Shown here piece after piece: positions 21,986 through 30,284 of a DNA stretch of 64,000 nt; position 1 is the first letter of the stretch; the number at the start of each line of letters is the position of its first letter. This DNA is from Christiangramia fulva (GTDB lineage Bacteria; Bacteroidota; Bacteroidia; Flavobacteriales; Flavobacteriaceae). Made by a program: the position numbers and the translations under genes. Location: positions 4,030,001 to 4,094,000 of the forward strand of contig NZ_CP028136.1 of assembly GCF_003024155.1 (NCBI RefSeq). The letters run 5' to 3'. A model generated the notes under the pieces. That model had not been told where the DNA came from, did not search any database, and worked only from the letters and a program-made list of their open reading frames with translations.

Positions 21986-23503
21986 CTACCAATTGGGATT
22001 TTGATCCATTTTTGGGTTCGTATTCAATTCGTTTTGTGGGATAGGAAAAAATTCATTTTTTGCCAAATCAAAGAATTCTTTACCTACTTTATCACTATTC
22101 ATAATTTCTTCCTCAAGTAGCCCCCACCTTTTAAGATCATAGAACCTTAGACCTTCTCGGAAAAATTCAACCATACGCTGATGACGGATTTCTGCCATGA
22201 AAGCCTCCTGGCTTAAACCCTCCTGAAGATCTGGAAGGTTGGCTCTGTTTCTTATCCTATTCACCAATGGGTAAGCCTCTGAAACTTTTCCCTGCATGGT
22301 CAATGCTTCGGCATACATCAACAGAATATCTGCAAAACGCAATCCCTTTTCATTAATATTAGAAATCCAGATCCCCTCATTGTCATCCTGATAATTCTGA
22401 TATTTTTTGATTAATGAATTAAAACCAAACTGCAAAGTGAAATCAGAAAAAGGCTTATTATAGAATGTAGCTCCAGGATAATCCCAGACTATAGACGCAT
22501 ACATTCTTGGATCAAAGTCCCCATTTATTGTTTTCTCTTTTTGAAATTCCTGAAACATCTTGTTTGTAGGAAAGGCTTCAAACCAACCTCCAACCTCGGT
22601 TGGGGCAAATTCCTGGGCCGTGGTCACGCCTTGAGATTCATTTGCATTTTCCCCGGCCCAAGGATTAGTACCACCCACATTCTGGTTTTGAATTCCAAAA
22701 AGACTTTCCTTATTATTATCGTATTCAGCTATAAAATTATCTCCATAGTTTTCAAGTAAATCATAATTGAATGGAGCCTTAGGAGACCCATCCGGCTTTG
22801 CCAGTAAAGCAAATTCTGTTTCTGCCTCCGGCCATTTCTCCTGGTATAAATAAGCTTTACCCAAATATCCGATAGCAGCTCCTTTTGTGGCTCTTCCTAC
22901 CCATTCTGGAGGATAGTTGACAGGCAGATTAGATTTTGCTTCTTTTAGATCATTTTCTACCTGAGTCCAAACCTCAGTCTCTGGAGACTTCGCCACAAAA
23001 TAGTCTTCCCTTGTCTCCGGGACATGTGTTATTATGGGAACATCACCAAAATTAATTGCTAAATGAAAATAGTTTAAGGCTCTCAGAAACTTTGCTTCAG
23101 CAATTAATTGTGCCTTCTTTTCCTCCGAAATATCGGCATCGGGAGTATTTTTGATTACCTGATTAGCTCTAAAAATACCCGTATAGAAACCGGCAAACAT
23201 TGAAGCAGGAGTACCCGTTGTAGGATCATTTGTAAATGTTGAGAGTTGATATAAAGCTCTCACATCATTTCTAATGAAGAAATCGTCTCCCCTACCATTA
23301 GTTAACTCTATTCCTCTTACACCCCAGTAGCCATTATTTACATCTCGTAGCACCTTATACGTGGCAGCTAAACCCGACAATACATCGCTTTCGTTTTCCC
23401 AGAAGCTTTCCTTTGTAATTACATTGGGATTGACTTGCTCCAAGTCATCCGTGCAACCATTTAATGTTATTGCTAAAAATAGTATATATATATAATTTTT
23501 CAT
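21986..23503 (-). CDS. SusD-type surface glycan-binding lipoprotein (galactoside locus)
   Basis: This 505-residue SusD/RagB protein has a lipoprotein signal and lipobox LNGC (Cys16). Family features include ESDVLSGLAATYKVLRD, the helix IAEAKFLRALNYFHLAINFGDVPI, GYLGKAYLYQEKWPEAE (TPR-type), and a C-terminal IRHQRMVEFFREGLRFYDLKRWG segment. It follows its SusC partner by 23 nt and would bind a galactose-containing glycan on the cell surface. It is only distantly similar to the starch SusD at 6.2 kb, as expected for a different ligand. Confidence 0.92.
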   Translation of the reverse strand: MKNYIYILFLAITLNGCTDDLEQVNPNVITKESFWENESDVLSGLAATYKVLRDVNNGYWGVRGIELTNGRGDDFFIRNDVRALYQLSTFTNDPTTGTPASMFAGFYTGIFRANQVIKNTPDADISEEKKAQLIAEAKFLRALNYFHLAINFGDVPIITHVPETREDYFVAKSPETEVWTQVENDLKEAKSNLPVNYPPEWVGRATKGAAIGYLGKAYLYQEKWPEAETEFALLAKPDGSPKAPFNYDLLENYGDNFIAEYDNNKESLFGIQNQNVGGTNPWAGENANESQGVTTAQEFAPTEVGGWFEAFPTNKMFQEFQKEKTINGDFDPRMYASIVWDYPGATFYNKPFSDFTLQFGFNSLIKKYQNYQDDNEGIWISNINEKGLRFADILLMYAEALTMQGKVSEAYPLVNRIRNRANLPDLQEGLSQEAFMAEIRHQRMVEFFREGLRFYDLKRWGLLEEEIMNSDKVGKEFFDLAKNEFFPIPQNELNTNPKMDQNPNW

Positions 23504-23526
23504 GATTATAGTTTTATTATTTGTGA

Positions 23527-26500
23527 TTAGAGGGAAATATCAATACCTAACATATATGTTTTAGACAAAGGATAAGCTATGTGTCCAAAATCTACTCCTC
23601 TATCTAATACAGAGCCTGCTCTACCTATATCAGGATTATATCCGGAATAATCTGTAACAGTAAATACATTATCTGCACTTAGGTAAATCCTAGACTTTTT
23701 TACGTGAATACTCTCAATAATATCTTTTGGTAAAGAATATCCAATCTGTAAAGTTTTCAGTCGAAGATAAGATCCATCCTCCAAAAAGCGGCCGGATGTC
23801 CTTGCATTTTGGTTAGGATCATTTATTACAGCTCTTGGTATGCTGGTATTAGGATTCTCAGGAGTCCAGGCGTTCAAAGTACTGCTGGCATAATTATATT
23901 CCAGATTCATCCCTTCTAAGTCCTGCCTTAAGCCATTATATATTTTATTACCATAGGTTCCCTGAAAGTACAAGCTCAAATCAAAATTTTTCCACTGCGC
24001 ATTACCCCCGAGGCCGTAGGTAAAATCCGGATTAGGACTTCCCAGGAATTGACGGTCATTTTCATCAATTTGTCCATCATTGTTATAATCAACAAACTTT
24101 ACGTCCCCAGGTGATGCATTAGGTTGAATGAGCTTGCCGTCTCTAGAATACGCCTGTACCTCTTCTGCTGAATTAAACAAACCATCGGTTTTTATCAAGT
24201 AAAAAGCACCTACAGGTAATCCTGCCTGAGTCACTGTTGCTGACGCCCCATGATGAGTAGGCTGGCCACCGAAAATTTGTTGTGAACCGGTACCAAGCTG
24301 GACCACTTCGTTATCTACAGAAGAAAAAGTTCCGGTTACCTCATAATTAAAATCTTTGATAGTGTTCTTATATGTCAGAGAAGACTCAAATCCTTTATTA
24401 GTAATTTCTCCTGCATTTATGTATGGACTATTTCCACTTGCTCCTGTAGATAAAGGAATAGGCACCTGAAGCAAAATATCAGAATTCTTCTTAACGAAAT
24501 AATCTGCCGTTATCTGCAATCTTCGGTCAAACATAGACAGGTCTGTTCCTATATTTAAGGTTTTAGAAGTCTCCCATTTTATATCTGGAGTTGCGAAAGC
24601 CATTTGAATAGCTCCGGGCCAAAGATGTTGGTCTTGCCCTACGACATAATTAGTGTTGAGATTTATGGCCGGGCTAAATCGGTAATCCGCAAATTCCTGA
24701 TTACCAAGTACACCATAGCTTGCTCTAAGTTTAGCTAAATCAATAAAGGAATCTTCGGAATTGAAAAATTCTTCATTAGAAAGATTCCAACCTATCGCAA
24801 TAGAAGGGAAATTACCATATTTATTACCTTTTCCAAACCTTGAAGATCCATCCCTTCTAATAATACCGGTAACCGTATACCTGTCATCGTATGAGTAAAT
24901 TACCCTTCCGAAATAAGATATCAAAGAATTTTCCCATGCGTTGCTTCCTGAAGCTATATTAGTAGTTCCTGCATCCAATACCATAACCCCAGACGGCATA
25001 CCACTTTTACTTCCACTAAGTCCCCTATATTGGGTGTCCTGGTAAGTATAGCCTACTAAAGCATGAATTTCATGTTTATCCAAATTTTTATCATAAGATA
25101 AAGTGTGCTCTAAGAGCTTATATTTGGTTTCATAACGACCTTCGTAAAGGTCAGCATCAAGATTTGTAAAAAGACTTCCTACTTCGTATGGATAGGTATA
25201 TGTATAATCATAACCACTGGTGTTAGTATAACCTGCATTTAACTTATATTTCAAGCCATCCAGAATGGTGAACTGAGCATAGGTATTTATAACTGCTTTC
25301 TTTACTTCTGTTTTTGGAATTTCAAGATATAGCTGAGCCACGGGGTTGGCAACATTCACTACTGGTCCATAGGCTCCCCCGTATCCTCCAATGGCATCTT
25401 CATTATAGACGTCAAAAACAGGAATCATTTTTGGGGCAGACCCCACAGGATTTCCTCCCTGGCCTCCCCAACCTCCGGCCATATTGCGCCAATCTTCTTG
25501 AGAAAGCAATACAGTTTCGCCAACTTCAAGCCTCCCTTTGGTGAAGGATGATTTGAGACGAAGATTATAGCGTTTATAACCCGTTTCTTTGACGATCCCA
25601 TCTTGATCTAAATAACCTCCAGATAGACTATAAGTATAGTTGTCCCCTCCCCCACTAGCTGAAATATTATAGTTTTGCATGGGTGCTACTCGATAAATTT
25701 CATCCTGCCAATCAGTTCCAATACCAAGACTGGCAGGGGTTGCTGCAATGTCCAAGCGTGCAAGACCTGCATTATCATGAGCTGCATTACTCACCGTGGC
25801 CCACTCAGAAGCATTTAATACATCGAGTTTGTTCGCTATTTTCTGAACTCCGTAGTAAGCAATTATATCTATACGATTTTCGCCTTTTTTTCCTGATTTT
25901 GTTGTTATTAAAACTACCCCATTTGCCGCACGAGATCCATAAATTGCAGCTGCAGAAGCATCTTTTAAAATATCCATAGAAGCAATATCATTGGGTGCCA
26001 AATTGTTAATATTATCAACCTGAACCCCATCAACAATGTATAAAGGACTGTTATTTCCAAAAGAACCAGTACCTCTAATTAAAATCCTAACACCAGAACC
26101 AGGGTTTCCTCCTGCTGATTCGACCTGAACACCAGCGACTCTTCCCTGCAAAGATTTTTCTACAGTATTTGCGCCCTGAGTGATAATATCTTCTGCTTTA
26201 ATAGAGGAAAGGGCTCCGGTTACGTTTTGTCTTCTTTGGGTCCCATAACCCACAACAACAACTTCGTCTAAGCTCGCTAGGTCTTCTTCCAAAGAAACAT
26301 TAATTACCTTTTGGCCATTGACAGGAACGGTTTTGGTCTTGAAGCCTACATAAGAAAATTCGAGCAATGCCTCATCTTCATTAATAATAATTTCATAATT
26401 TCCATCAAAATCAGTCACTACACCATTATTCGTTCCAGCAACTAATACAGTTACACCTGGGAGAGGTAAATTATCTTTTTCAGAGACAACAGTACCCGTT

Positions 26501-26649
26501 ACTGTTTTTTGTTGTCGACTTGTCTCCTTTAATAAATTAATCTTGACCTCCTTGGCAAACGTCATGGAGCATCCAAGACAAAACAAGAACAGAAGAAATA
26601 TTCCTTTATAATGGAATATATGAAATTTGGATAAAGTAGTTTTTCTCAT
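23527..26649 (-). CDS. SusC-type TonB-dependent transporter (galactoside locus)
   Basis: The start at 26649 (MRKTTLSK) gives 1040 residues and puts a plausible signal peptide at about 1-33 (ending FAKE). The open frame extends to 26727, but that stretch overlaps the promoter boxes. The order is signal, carboxypeptidase-D-like domain (PLPGVTVLVAGTNNG, DFDGNYEI), TonB-box region DEVVVVGYG, plug with NVTGALSSIKAEDI, and barrel. It would import oligosaccharides released from a galactan or galactoside. It begins the SusCD-GH2-GH2-GH5-like block. Confidence 0.93.
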   Translation of the reverse strand: MRKTTLSKFHIFHYKGIFLLFLFCLGCSMTFAKEVKINLLKETSRQQKTVTGTVVSEKDNLPLPGVTVLVAGTNNGVVTDFDGNYEIIINEDEALLEFSYVGFKTKTVPVNGQKVINVSLEEDLASLDEVVVVGYGTQRRQNVTGALSSIKAEDIITQGANTVEKSLQGRVAGVQVESAGGNPGSGVRILIRGTGSFGNNSPLYIVDGVQVDNINNLAPNDIASMDILKDASAAAIYGSRAANGVVLITTKSGKKGENRIDIIAYYGVQKIANKLDVLNASEWATVSNAAHDNAGLARLDIAATPASLGIGTDWQDEIYRVAPMQNYNISASGGGDNYTYSLSGGYLDQDGIVKETGYKRYNLRLKSSFTKGRLEVGETVLLSQEDWRNMAGGWGGQGGNPVGSAPKMIPVFDVYNEDAIGGYGGAYGPVVNVANPVAQLYLEIPKTEVKKAVINTYAQFTILDGLKYKLNAGYTNTSGYDYTYTYPYEVGSLFTNLDADLYEGRYETKYKLLEHTLSYDKNLDKHEIHALVGYTYQDTQYRGLSGSKSGMPSGVMVLDAGTTNIASGSNAWENSLISYFGRVIYSYDDRYTVTGIIRRDGSSRFGKGNKYGNFPSIAIGWNLSNEEFFNSEDSFIDLAKLRASYGVLGNQEFADYRFSPAINLNTNYVVGQDQHLWPGAIQMAFATPDIKWETSKTLNIGTDLSMFDRRLQITADYFVKKNSDILLQVPIPLSTGASGNSPYINAGEITNKGFESSLTYKNTIKDFNYEVTGTFSSVDNEVVQLGTGSQQIFGGQPTHHGASATVTQAGLPVGAFYLIKTDGLFNSAEEVQAYSRDGKLIQPNASPGDVKFVDYNNDGQIDENDRQFLGSPNPDFTYGLGGNAQWKNFDLSLYFQGTYGNKIYNGLRQDLEGMNLEYNYASSTLNAWTPENPNTSIPRAVINDPNQNARTSGRFLEDGSYLRLKTLQIGYSLPKDIIESIHVKKSRIYLSADNVFTVTDYSGYNPDIGRAGSVLDRGVDFGHIAYPLSKTYMLGIDISL

Positions 26650-26709
26650 AATTTTAGTTCTATTTTTAAAGTATAAATGATAGTCAAAAATTCTTTTTTT
26701 TAACATAAA

Positions 26710-26740
26710 TTTTACGAAGTAAAACAAACATACAAAAATA
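26710..26740 (-). promoter_or_regulatory. promoter and candidate operator of the galactoside susC
   Basis: On the minus strand two perfect TAnnTTTG boxes overlap at their edges: TATTTTTG (26733-26740) and TATGTTTG (26725-26732). Directly downstream is a 15-bp inverted repeat TTTTAC-nnn-GTAAAA (26710-26724), in the position of a repressor site over the transcription start. The susC ATG follows about 60 nt later. No -33 element stands out. The rest of the gap to 26926 is AT-rich and shows no gene. Confidence 0.5.
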
Positions 26741-26926
26741 AAGGTAAAAAGTACCCTTATTTTTTAAAAATATTCTTGCCATGAATTCACCAAAAATATC
26801 TTATGATAATCCCAAGTTTTATTGCTGAAAACCAAAAGTTCTTTTTGATAGCAACCTTTACCTTACAGTTTACACATCCGGAGATAATGCTTTCTTTTCC
26901 ATAATTGTAAATAATTTTTTCAACTT

Positions 26927-29900
26927 TTATTTTTCTCCATTGTTCGCCTTTCGCTTACGCAGATATAATAATTCATGTGCTCCAGCGTGCATCCTGTTGA
27001 TTTCGAGTACTTCTTGAAAAACAGAAAATGCTTTCTCTTTGTTCCCCAGGCCAAGTTCTGCCAATCCGATTAGGTATTTTGCTTCCCATTCATTTCTGTT
27101 CCGGAGATCATCATCAAATACCAGTAATAAGGGGAGGGAAGTTGCAAAGTAATCTATCTTGACCTCTTGTTTTAGCTTTACCTCGCCAAATGTCTTTATC
27201 TGGTGCAATAGGCTGTTTGCCTCCTCAATCCTCCCAAGTTCTCTTAATGATAGAGCCTTGTAGTATGACAACTCTGAATATTGGCTAACGGCCATATCAA
27301 CAAAGTCACCTTCTTCGTTTGCACTTTTCCGAAAGTATTCGGTGGCCTTGTTCAGGTTTCCCAATGCTTTATGAGCCATACCTTTCCAGTAGTTGATGTG
27401 TGCCAAAGCCTGCAAGGGGTGATATTTTTCCCCTAAGTTATCAGGGGTATTCAACGATTTTTCGAAATACATCAATGCTTTCTGCGGGTCCGCCTTTTCT
27501 AAGCCTTTTTGTCCGAGCTGCAGGCAGGAAGAGGTATATTGCCGCAACACTTGTCCTTCCCCACCCTCCCATGGATGGAAGTTTTTATTCTCAAGTAATT
27601 CAAGCGCCTTCTCGTATTGGCCGGTAAAATTATACAGCGCAGCTAATTCGACACTAAAATCGTCGCGGTCCAGTATTCTCTCTTTAAGTGGTTCAAGATT
27701 TGCTAATCGATCAGTGGGATCATCATTCAACTTTTTTCGTAGTTGATCAAACTCGTATGATATCCGCATATCCTCCGGAGATAGCTGCACCGCTTTCCTG
27801 AAGGCTCTTCTCGCCTTTTCGCCATTGGCACTAGTATTCCAGTACGCAATGCCGAGGTTTCGATAGAGTGTTCCATATTCGCAACCTGCACTTGCTGCTT
27901 TTTCCCAGCTATTTATAGCATCTTCGTGGCGTTGGAGGTTAAAGTAGTAATTCCCCAGGCCATAAGCTGCCATCGGAACTGCTTTGTTTTGCTGAATGGC
28001 CCATTCCAGTACCAATTGCTCTTGAATACGCGAAGGGAAAAAATAATCATACGAGATAGTGGTAAATTTTTTAAGCAAGGACTCCGATGCTGATTTCTTG
28101 TTCATCTTTTGAAGAAGCCAGGCCAAAATAAATCGTGTCATTACTGTTTTTTTCAGTGGATTAGGTACCGCGCAGATAGCAGGCTCATGTTCGTGATGCA
28201 ATTGAAGGAGTTGAATCGCTTCCTCATAAAAGCCGCCTTCGCAGTAATCGAAAGCAATGTCGATGATAGTTTGGGCATCATTCCTGGAAAATCTCAAAAA
28301 TTCACTGTAATCCCCGGACAAGCTAGTCTGTACATGCTTTGCCCATTGATCTAGCGGATCTGTTTTTATGAGCGAATCAATTATTTTTCCGGCATTTTCA
28401 CCCTTTCCCAAACGTTTCTTTATTACTGCCCCCAGCACAATTGCTTTATTGTTTTGCCTGTTCGTATCCAGCGATGCTTCAATATGTTCCAAAGCTTGTT
28501 CATAATCGGTGCGCATACAATCAATTAGTGCAAGATGATAATAGGCTGCTGATCGCCACTCATAATTCCAGGTCGATTTATAAAGCAATGCATACGCTTC
28601 ACCAATTTCATCCTGGTACTTCGCTACAATGCCACCAAAAAAATGTGCTTCGCCAGATGCCGGATTGGGATGATACCTGGTTTGCATTTCAATCGCCGTT
28701 CTAAAATTCTGCTTGGCCTTATTAAGTCGTCCTTTTCTTAACTCCGCGCGGCCCAGCGAAATATGAGTTTTGTAGTTCGACGGATCACGTTTTATAGCTT
28801 CTTCCCAATACGGCTCGGGATAGCGTGTCGGATGCCGGTAGAGTTCAAGATGTTCTCCAATCAGCTGCAGTTCGCTGCTGCTCTTTACATCAACTGGCTG
28901 TGCAGGCTCTTTGGCTAATTTCCGGTTTTGCAGCTTATTGATTTCACGGTGCTGGTACGCTAATAATTCTTTCCCATGTTCATCTAAAACCGAAAGCGAA
29001 ACCGCTTCTTCCTGTCCGGCTTGCAGAATGATTGTTTTCTCAATCCAGGGATTCTCAGGCGAGATCGTCATCTTCTTAAAAACCCGCTTCTGATTCCCGA
29101 TATTCAGAATAAACTGTAGGTTTGCAAACTGGCGGCTACTTGCCACTCCAATATCTAATTTATTACCTTGTTGAAGAACAAGCCTAATAGCCAAATTGTT
29201 ATTGGCATTCTGCACTGGACCTATTTCTTTATAACTCCACCAGAATTGTGAAAATGTCTTGGTCTCGTAAGGCAACAGATAGGAGAAATCGGGTTGATTA
29301 TCGGTATAAACGCCGGCCATCAACTCGAAGTAGGGATCACCGTTGTCAGAAAGTTCGCGATCCCAGGCTTTGCCAAATTCCTCACTTCCCCAGGTCCATT
29401 GCTTTTTGCCCGGTGCAATGTGCCTGTTAGCAACATGGATGAAGCCACCTTCGCTTTTAAAATCGAATCCTCCAAAAAAATTATATTTCGTCTCGCAAAC
29501 CATATAGCTGGTGGGTACCGGAATATTTTGATAATTTCGTAAATCATTTCTCCCGGGCCGTTCGTGATAGGAAACACCATAGTAGTCATTTTTGGCAAAA
29601 GGAAAGCTACTCATAGCACGTACCGCATGATCGGCGACATAATGCACATCGGGTGGAAAGAAGCTCTGGTAATCCTGATGTACCTTTACCGCAACATTGG
29701 CCCACCACAAAAAGGTTTGCGTTAATGGAGTCCTGTTGAACAGGCGCCCACGGAGTTCAATCAATGAACTATCTGGTCGAAGACGGATTCCGTGCATTCC
29801 TTTCATCCGGTTCATCGGATCGTTTTCTGACATCCAGACGGTTTTTGCGCCGTCTGCTTCCTCCTCGATAAAAACATCGGTTGGCAAATAGGTGCCGGGA

Positions 29901-30277
29901 CGGTGGTGTTGCGGCCAGTTGAATTCAACGCCTCCGCTAATCCAGGGCCCAGCAAGTCCCACCAATGCAGGTTTTATAACCTCCTGTTTATAGAAAAAGT
30001 TGTAATTATTATTGGTCTTATCTTGTGCTTCAAATATTCGCCCCCCTATTTCGGGTAACATGACTAAACGTACGAAATCATTTTCTAGAATTGCGGCATC
30101 ATATGCCTGATCTCTCTTCTCATCAAAAACCTTATCGATAAAAGGCACGGGGTAAACTTTACCGTTTGAGCCCTGATAAACCCTTTTCTCAAAGAAAAGA
30201 GGATTGGTTTCGGGCTTCCCTAATCCGTAAGTTGGAATGGTTCGTTTCTCTTGATATGCTTTAACTATTTTGCTCAT
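26927..30277 (-). CDS. DUF5107-like/TPR protein of a carbohydrate locus, function unknown
   Basis: A 1116-residue protein without signal peptide or membrane segment, so probably cytoplasmic. Residues 1 to about 340 look like the DUF5107 beta-sandwich found in sugar loci. Distinctive stretches are LVMLPEIGGRIFEAQDKTN, GPWISGGVEFNWPQHHRP and an Arg/His/Trp-rich pocket-like set; this layout recalls aldose-epimerase-like folds that bind sugars. From about residue 480 to the end there are about a dozen TPR-type helical repeats (for example YKTHISLGRAELRKGRLNKAKQNF and YGTLYRNLGIAYWNTSANGEKARRAFRKAV). It lies 7 nt after a GH2 gene and upstream of SusC. Catalytic, scaffold and sugar-sensing roles are all possible; no activity can be assigned. 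Confidence 0.7.
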   Translation of the reverse strand: MSKIVKAYQEKRTIPTYGLGKPETNPLFFEKRVYQGSNGKVYPVPFIDKVFDEKRDQAYDAAILENDFVRLVMLPEIGGRIFEAQDKTNNNYNFFYKQEVIKPALVGLAGPWISGGVEFNWPQHHRPGTYLPTDVFIEEEADGAKTVWMSENDPMNRMKGMHGIRLRPDSSLIELRGRLFNRTPLTQTFLWWANVAVKVHQDYQSFFPPDVHYVADHAVRAMSSFPFAKNDYYGVSYHERPGRNDLRNYQNIPVPTSYMVCETKYNFFGGFDFKSEGGFIHVANRHIAPGKKQWTWGSEEFGKAWDRELSDNGDPYFELMAGVYTDNQPDFSYLLPYETKTFSQFWWSYKEIGPVQNANNNLAIRLVLQQGNKLDIGVASSRQFANLQFILNIGNQKRVFKKMTISPENPWIEKTIILQAGQEEAVSLSVLDEHGKELLAYQHREINKLQNRKLAKEPAQPVDVKSSSELQLIGEHLELYRHPTRYPEPYWEEAIKRDPSNYKTHISLGRAELRKGRLNKAKQNFRTAIEMQTRYHPNPASGEAHFFGGIVAKYQDEIGEAYALLYKSTWNYEWRSAAYYHLALIDCMRTDYEQALEHIEASLDTNRQNNKAIVLGAVIKKRLGKGENAGKIIDSLIKTDPLDQWAKHVQTSLSGDYSEFLRFSRNDAQTIIDIAFDYCEGGFYEEAIQLLQLHHEHEPAICAVPNPLKKTVMTRFILAWLLQKMNKKSASESLLKKFTTISYDYFFPSRIQEQLVLEWAIQQNKAVPMAAYGLGNYYFNLQRHEDAINSWEKAASAGCEYGTLYRNLGIAYWNTSANGEKARRAFRKAVQLSPEDMRISYEFDQLRKKLNDDPTDRLANLEPLKERILDRDDFSVELAALYNFTGQYEKALELLENKNFHPWEGGEGQVLRQYTSSCLQLGQKGLEKADPQKALMYFEKSLNTPDNLGEKYHPLQALAHINYWKGMAHKALGNLNKATEYFRKSANEEGDFVDMAVSQYSELSYYKALSLRELGRIEEANSLLHQIKTFGEVKLKQEVKIDYFATSLPLLLVFDDDLRNRNEWEAKYLIGLAELGLGNKEKAFSVFQEVLEINRMHAGAHELLYLRKRKANNGEK

Positions 30278-30284
30278 CTACAAC

